This document shows, in pieces, positions 61,022 through 64,000 of a stretch of 64,000 bases of DNA (position 1 is the first letter of the stretch; each line of letters opens with the position of its first letter). Both the position numbers and the translations under genes were made by a program. Under the pieces are notes generated by a model. That model searched no databases. It was not told where the DNA came from and saw only the letters and a list, made by a program, of their open reading frames with translations. Origin of the DNA: Candidatus Pandoraea novymonadis (GTDB lineage: Bacteria > Pseudomonadota > Gammaproteobacteria > Burkholderiales > Burkholderiaceae). The stretch covers positions 744,001 to 808,000 of the forward strand of contig NZ_MUHY01000001.1 of NCBI RefSeq assembly GCF_003004665.1, written 5' to 3'.

Positions 61022-61420
61022 ATACCTTCCGAAAAAATTTCTACGACGATACACAACGGCCAGCCGTATCCTGTATCGTCGAGCACTCAAAAATACCCTT
61101 TGAAATTTTGAAATTCAGCAAAAAATCAGACAGTCACATAAAAATTCACGATAAAAATCATCCACTTATTCACAAATTTCCATTAAGCCCAGCTTATGTT
61201 ATCGAAGGGCATCATTTTTTCAAAAAAAATACAAAACCCATTGATAAAAAAGGATTTTATTGATAAAGACGCAAAGTACATGAAACGTGTGTTCCCGATG
61301 TAAATAGGCTCAATAGAAAATTTCAATAAGTTCTTAACATAGTTATCCACAGGTTTTGGCTGCTGTCGGGAAAACCAACTGAAATTCGGTTTCACCAATA
61401 CTTTCAGGAATTTTTTAATT
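61022..61420. other. AT-rich spacer hemE-priA with DnaA-box-like sequences
   Basis: 399 bp, no gene. It carries a perfect DnaA 9-mer TTATCCACA (61343-61351) 70 bp before the priA start and a one-mismatch copy TTATTCACA (61167-61175), plus A/T-rich runs between. It could be a DnaA-regulated promoter region or chance. Confidence 0.4.
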
Positions 61421-63862
61421 TTGGATCGTACTGCCTCCCATAACCTCGACACAACTCTCACCTCCCAGAGCACCAACCATCTATCACCAGTTCTTGGTAG
61501 GGTACGAATCGTTCGTGTCGCTCTCGACACACCGCTTCCAACCTTGTTCGACTATCGAACCGAACAATCTGTCACACCCGGACAATTGGTGCAAGTACCC
61601 TTCAGACGTCGCCAAATAGTTGGCATTGCCTGGGAATTAGCACAAAAAAGTAAAGTTAAACCAGATAGGCTACGCGCCATCAGTACCGTCTTAGTAGAAA
61701 TGCCGGCGCTCAGTGAAGAATGGCGGAATCTTATCGCATTTGCTGCCAACTACTATCACCGTGGCATTGGCGAAGTAGCTTTACAAGCTTTACCTGGTCA
61801 TCTGCGTACCCCCACGCGGTGGGCACGCCTCTTCTCATTGAGTAGTATCCAGTGCTATAGACTAGTAGAAGGAGCTGCTGTCTCGCTACGCGACAACGTT
61901 CCTATCCGGTTGCGAGCTCAACGTCGGCTAGCAATGGAACTCATCGAATCCGGGGTGCTCGATGCCCAAAAAGCTCGTACACTTTGCTCAAAGGCGTCAG
62001 AAGTTATCAAGCAATGGGTCGCCGGCGGCTGGGTGACAATTGAAACTGTCACCTTAAATTCCGCCGAATCGACATTCAATGTCCTGAACTCCAGCACAAA
62101 CAATGATTACGCAAAACATATCGCGCAAATCAAGGTTGCCAATATATATAAAGATGCCAGCCTCACTGCTGACGTCAAAAGCACATCAAGTAGTTCTGAT
62201 GAGAAAACGTTGACCGTTTGCCAAGCTCATGCCGTCTCCACCATTGCGAAAGCAATCGATACGCGGCTAGAAAATTCACCATTCACCCCTTTCATACTTC
62301 ATGGTGTAACAGGCAGTGGCAAAACAGAAGTATATCTACGAACCGTCGCCAAAGTTCTGCAGGAGCACAAAGCACAGGTACTCATCCTAGTACCAGAAAT
62401 CAACCTCACCCCTCAGCTTGAATGCGTGTTTCGTGCACGTTTCCCGAGGGAAGTTCTTGTCATACTCCATAGTGCCCTGGCAGAAGGAGATCGTGCTCAG
62501 AATTGGCTCTCTGCCCATCGGGGCAAGGCTCGCATCGTCCTAGGTACTCGCCTATCGGTTCTCGCATCCATGCCGTATCTGCGCTTAATTATCGTCGATG
62601 AAGAACATGATCCGTCATACAAACAGCAAGAAGGTTTGCGCTACTCTGCACGTGATTTAGCTATCTGGCGTGGTAGTCACTTGAAAGTACCTGTGATACT
62701 TGGCTCGGCCACTCCCTCACTCGATAGCTGGAAGCATGCGAAAAAAGGCCGCTATATTTGCATGACAATGCCTGAACGCGGGTCACCTGACGCAGTATTA
62801 CCAACCGTATCACTGATCGATCTGGAGATCGAAAAAAAACGTCAGCGCATCGTCGTTCAAGAGGGCCTCTCTCAACAGTTGCTCGACGCCGTACGTGATC
62901 GCCTCAAATGTGGTGAACAAAGCCTACTGTATCTGAATCGTCGTGGCTACGCGCCTGTACTCGCATGCGATGCTTGCGGCTGGGTAAACGATTGTTCCAG
63001 ATGCAGTGCTCATCTAGTACTGCACAAGCTTGAACGATGCTTGCGTTGTCACCATTGTGGCATAGAATCACGAATTCCGAATACTTGTCCAAATTGTGGC
63101 AATCTGGACCTCGCACCACTCGGACGAGGTACTCAGAGAATCGAAGAGGCTCTTTCGAAGCATTTCCCAAATGCGCGCTTGGCACGTATCGATGCGGATA
63201 GCACACGACGAAAAGGAAGTGCACAGGGACTCTTTGAGAAGGTGCACGCAGGGCACGTGGATATCCTCATTGGTACACAGATGATCACAAAAGGTCACGA
63301 TTTCCGAAACGTTACCCTCGTTGGAGTACTTAATGCCGATGCAGCACTTTTCTCACATGACTTCCGCGCTGCAGAACGACTTTTCGCCCAACTAATGCAA
63401 GTGGCTGGGCGCGCTGGCAGGGCTGCCCGTGCTGATAGCCCTGGTGACGTGTTAATTCAAACACGCTATGCTGATCACCCTCTGTTTAATGCATTAATAC
63501 GTCACGATTACGAGGGTTTTGCGAACCAACAGCTAGAAGAGCGTCGCCAAGCATCTCTACCACCTTACACCCACCAAGCACTCCTTCGAGCCGAAAGTAA
63601 AAAACTCGCACAGGCGATGGATTTCCTTAAAATTGCTCGTACAATGGCTAAAATCTCAGAACTAGCCGATCCACTCCTATCACTCTGGGATCCTGTACCG
63701 ATGTCAATGGTTCGCATTTCTGGCATCGAACGGGCACAATTGGTGATTGAAAGTCCCTCGCGCACGGCACTGCAAAGTTTCTTAAGTGTATGGATAGTAA
63801 AGTTGCGCTCTCTTCGTTCTCCAGTTCGATGGCATATCGAAGTGGATCCGCTGGAAATTTAG
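61421..63862 (+). CDS. priA: Primosomal replication restart helicase PriA
   Basis: 3'-5' helicase that rebuilds the primosome at stalled forks. The 813-residue frame starts at a TTG (61421) preceded by AGGAA; conserved sequence begins at RVALDTPLPTLFDY (about 33-46), so the first ~30 residues are not conserved. Seen: N-terminal DNA-binding domain (to about 130), Walker A in FILHGVTGSGKTEVYLRTV (about 288-306), DEEHDPSYKQQEG (about 394-406), the eight-Cys zinc module CDACGWVNDCSRC and CLRCHHCG...CPNC (about 515-560), and ITKGHDFRNVTLVGV (about 622). Complete. Confidence 0.93.
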   Translation: MDRTASHNLDTTLTSQSTNHLSPVLGRVRIVRVALDTPLPTLFDYRTEQSVTPGQLVQVPFRRRQIVGIAWELAQKSKVKPDRLRAISTVLVEMPALSEEWRNLIAFAANYYHRGIGEVALQALPGHLRTPTRWARLFSLSSIQCYRLVEGAAVSLRDNVPIRLRAQRRLAMELIESGVLDAQKARTLCSKASEVIKQWVAGGWVTIETVTLNSAESTFNVLNSSTNNDYAKHIAQIKVANIYKDASLTADVKSTSSSSDEKTLTVCQAHAVSTIAKAIDTRLENSPFTPFILHGVTGSGKTEVYLRTVAKVLQEHKAQVLILVPEINLTPQLECVFRARFPREVLVILHSALAEGDRAQNWLSAHRGKARIVLGTRLSVLASMPYLRLIIVDEEHDPSYKQQEGLRYSARDLAIWRGSHLKVPVILGSATPSLDSWKHAKKGRYICMTMPERGSPDAVLPTVSLIDLEIEKKRQRIVVQEGLSQQLLDAVRDRLKCGEQSLLYLNRRGYAPVLACDACGWVNDCSRCSAHLVLHKLERCLRCHHCGIESRIPNTCPNCGNLDLAPLGRGTQRIEEALSKHFPNARLARIDADSTRRKGSAQGLFEKVHAGHVDILIGTQMITKGHDFRNVTLVGVLNADAALFSHDFRAAERLFAQLMQVAGRAGRAARADSPGDVLIQTRYADHPLFNALIRHDYEGFANQQLEERRQASLPPYTHQALLRAESKKLAQAMDFLKIARTMAKISELADPLLSLWDPVPMSMVRISGIERAQLVIESPSRTALQSFLSVWIVKLRSLRSPVRWHIEVDPLEI

Positions 63863-64000
63863 CCATGCGCAAAGTATAAAGCGTAAAAAGACACAGATAC
63901 TTACCAAAAGATACCGTTTATCTCCTCCCTGTTAGTAGCATTTAATGGATTTAAAGTAGGACACACATCTCGAAATTACATCTCATCAATCAAAACACAC

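Overview
The window is a chromosomal segment of a betaproteobacterium of the Burkholderia family (Burkholderiaceae) whose genome looks reduced and AT-enriched. Gene content, gene order and protein sequences (dcw start mraZ-rsmH-ftsL-ftsI; rpmH-rnpA-yidD-yidC-mnmE; dnaA-dnaN-gyrB; coaE-zapD-yacG; queC-queE-queD; NtrX/NtrY-like pair-DUF4390-rsmB-htpX-fmt-def; rsmI-rlpA-MBL-hemE-priA) match Burkholderia. However, base composition is far lower in GC than free-living relatives, spacers of 300-900 bp are common, and several genes that are normally intact are broken, truncated or missing. This suggests a host-restricted symbiont. Adelgid symbionts of the Vallotia type or fungal symbionts of the Mycetohabitans/Mycoavidus type would fit, but the exact name is inference.

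Layout. 1-2.8 kb: start of the division/cell-wall cluster on the minus strand, with a MraZ promoter-operator; ftsI runs off the left edge. 3.1-5.3 kb: coq7 and a major porin. 6.2-9.2 kb: gapA and tktA. 9.8-15.3 kb: rsmE, mnmE, a continuous yidD/yidC reading frame, rnpA with a large insertion, and rpmH. 15.3-15.8 kb: probable oriC spacer. 15.8-21.3 kb: dnaA, dnaN, gyrB on the plus strand. 21.7-31.5 kb: a block normally found next to the far end of the dcw cluster (truncated CorC-like gene, decayed pilus genes, eroded pilD, coaE, zapD, yacG, mutT, AAA+ ATPase, argJ, secA). Its position beside gyrB implies a rearrangement. 32-35.5 kb: an Fsr-type efflux gene, the queuosine precursor genes queC/queE/queD, and tRNA-Phe. 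35.6-43.8 kb: NtrX/NtrY-like two-component system, DUF4390 protein, rsmB, htpX, fmt, def. 44.2-47.4 kb: thioredoxin-like protein and topoisomerase III. 47.5-52 kb: pyruvate/peptide transporter CstA with its small partner and a divergent sensor/regulator pair. 52.5-56.6 kb: a 2-hydroxyacid dehydrogenase with a changed catalytic residue, cytochrome c, a BON lipoprotein, DiaA-like SIS protein and a dead yraN. 56.7-63.9 kb: rsmI, rlpA, a metallo-beta-lactamase-fold hydrolase, hemE and priA.

Functionally this is mostly housekeeping: replication initiation and restart, translation and tRNA modification (mnmE, queCDE, fmt/def, rsmB/E/H/I), membrane protein biogenesis (SecA, YidC), central carbon metabolism, haem and ubiquinone synthesis. 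I found no CRISPR array, phage, insertion sequence or clearly new multi-gene system. The most noteworthy signals are gene-decay intermediates and small structural oddities: the YidD-YidC in-frame joining, an approximately 50-residue RnpA insertion, a pilin peptidase with catalytic aspartates but no zinc-binding cysteine pairs, G8-G9 tracts inside intact genes, a tRNA acceptor-stem mismatch, and a short extended -10 promoter/hairpin unit ahead of the fsr-like gene.
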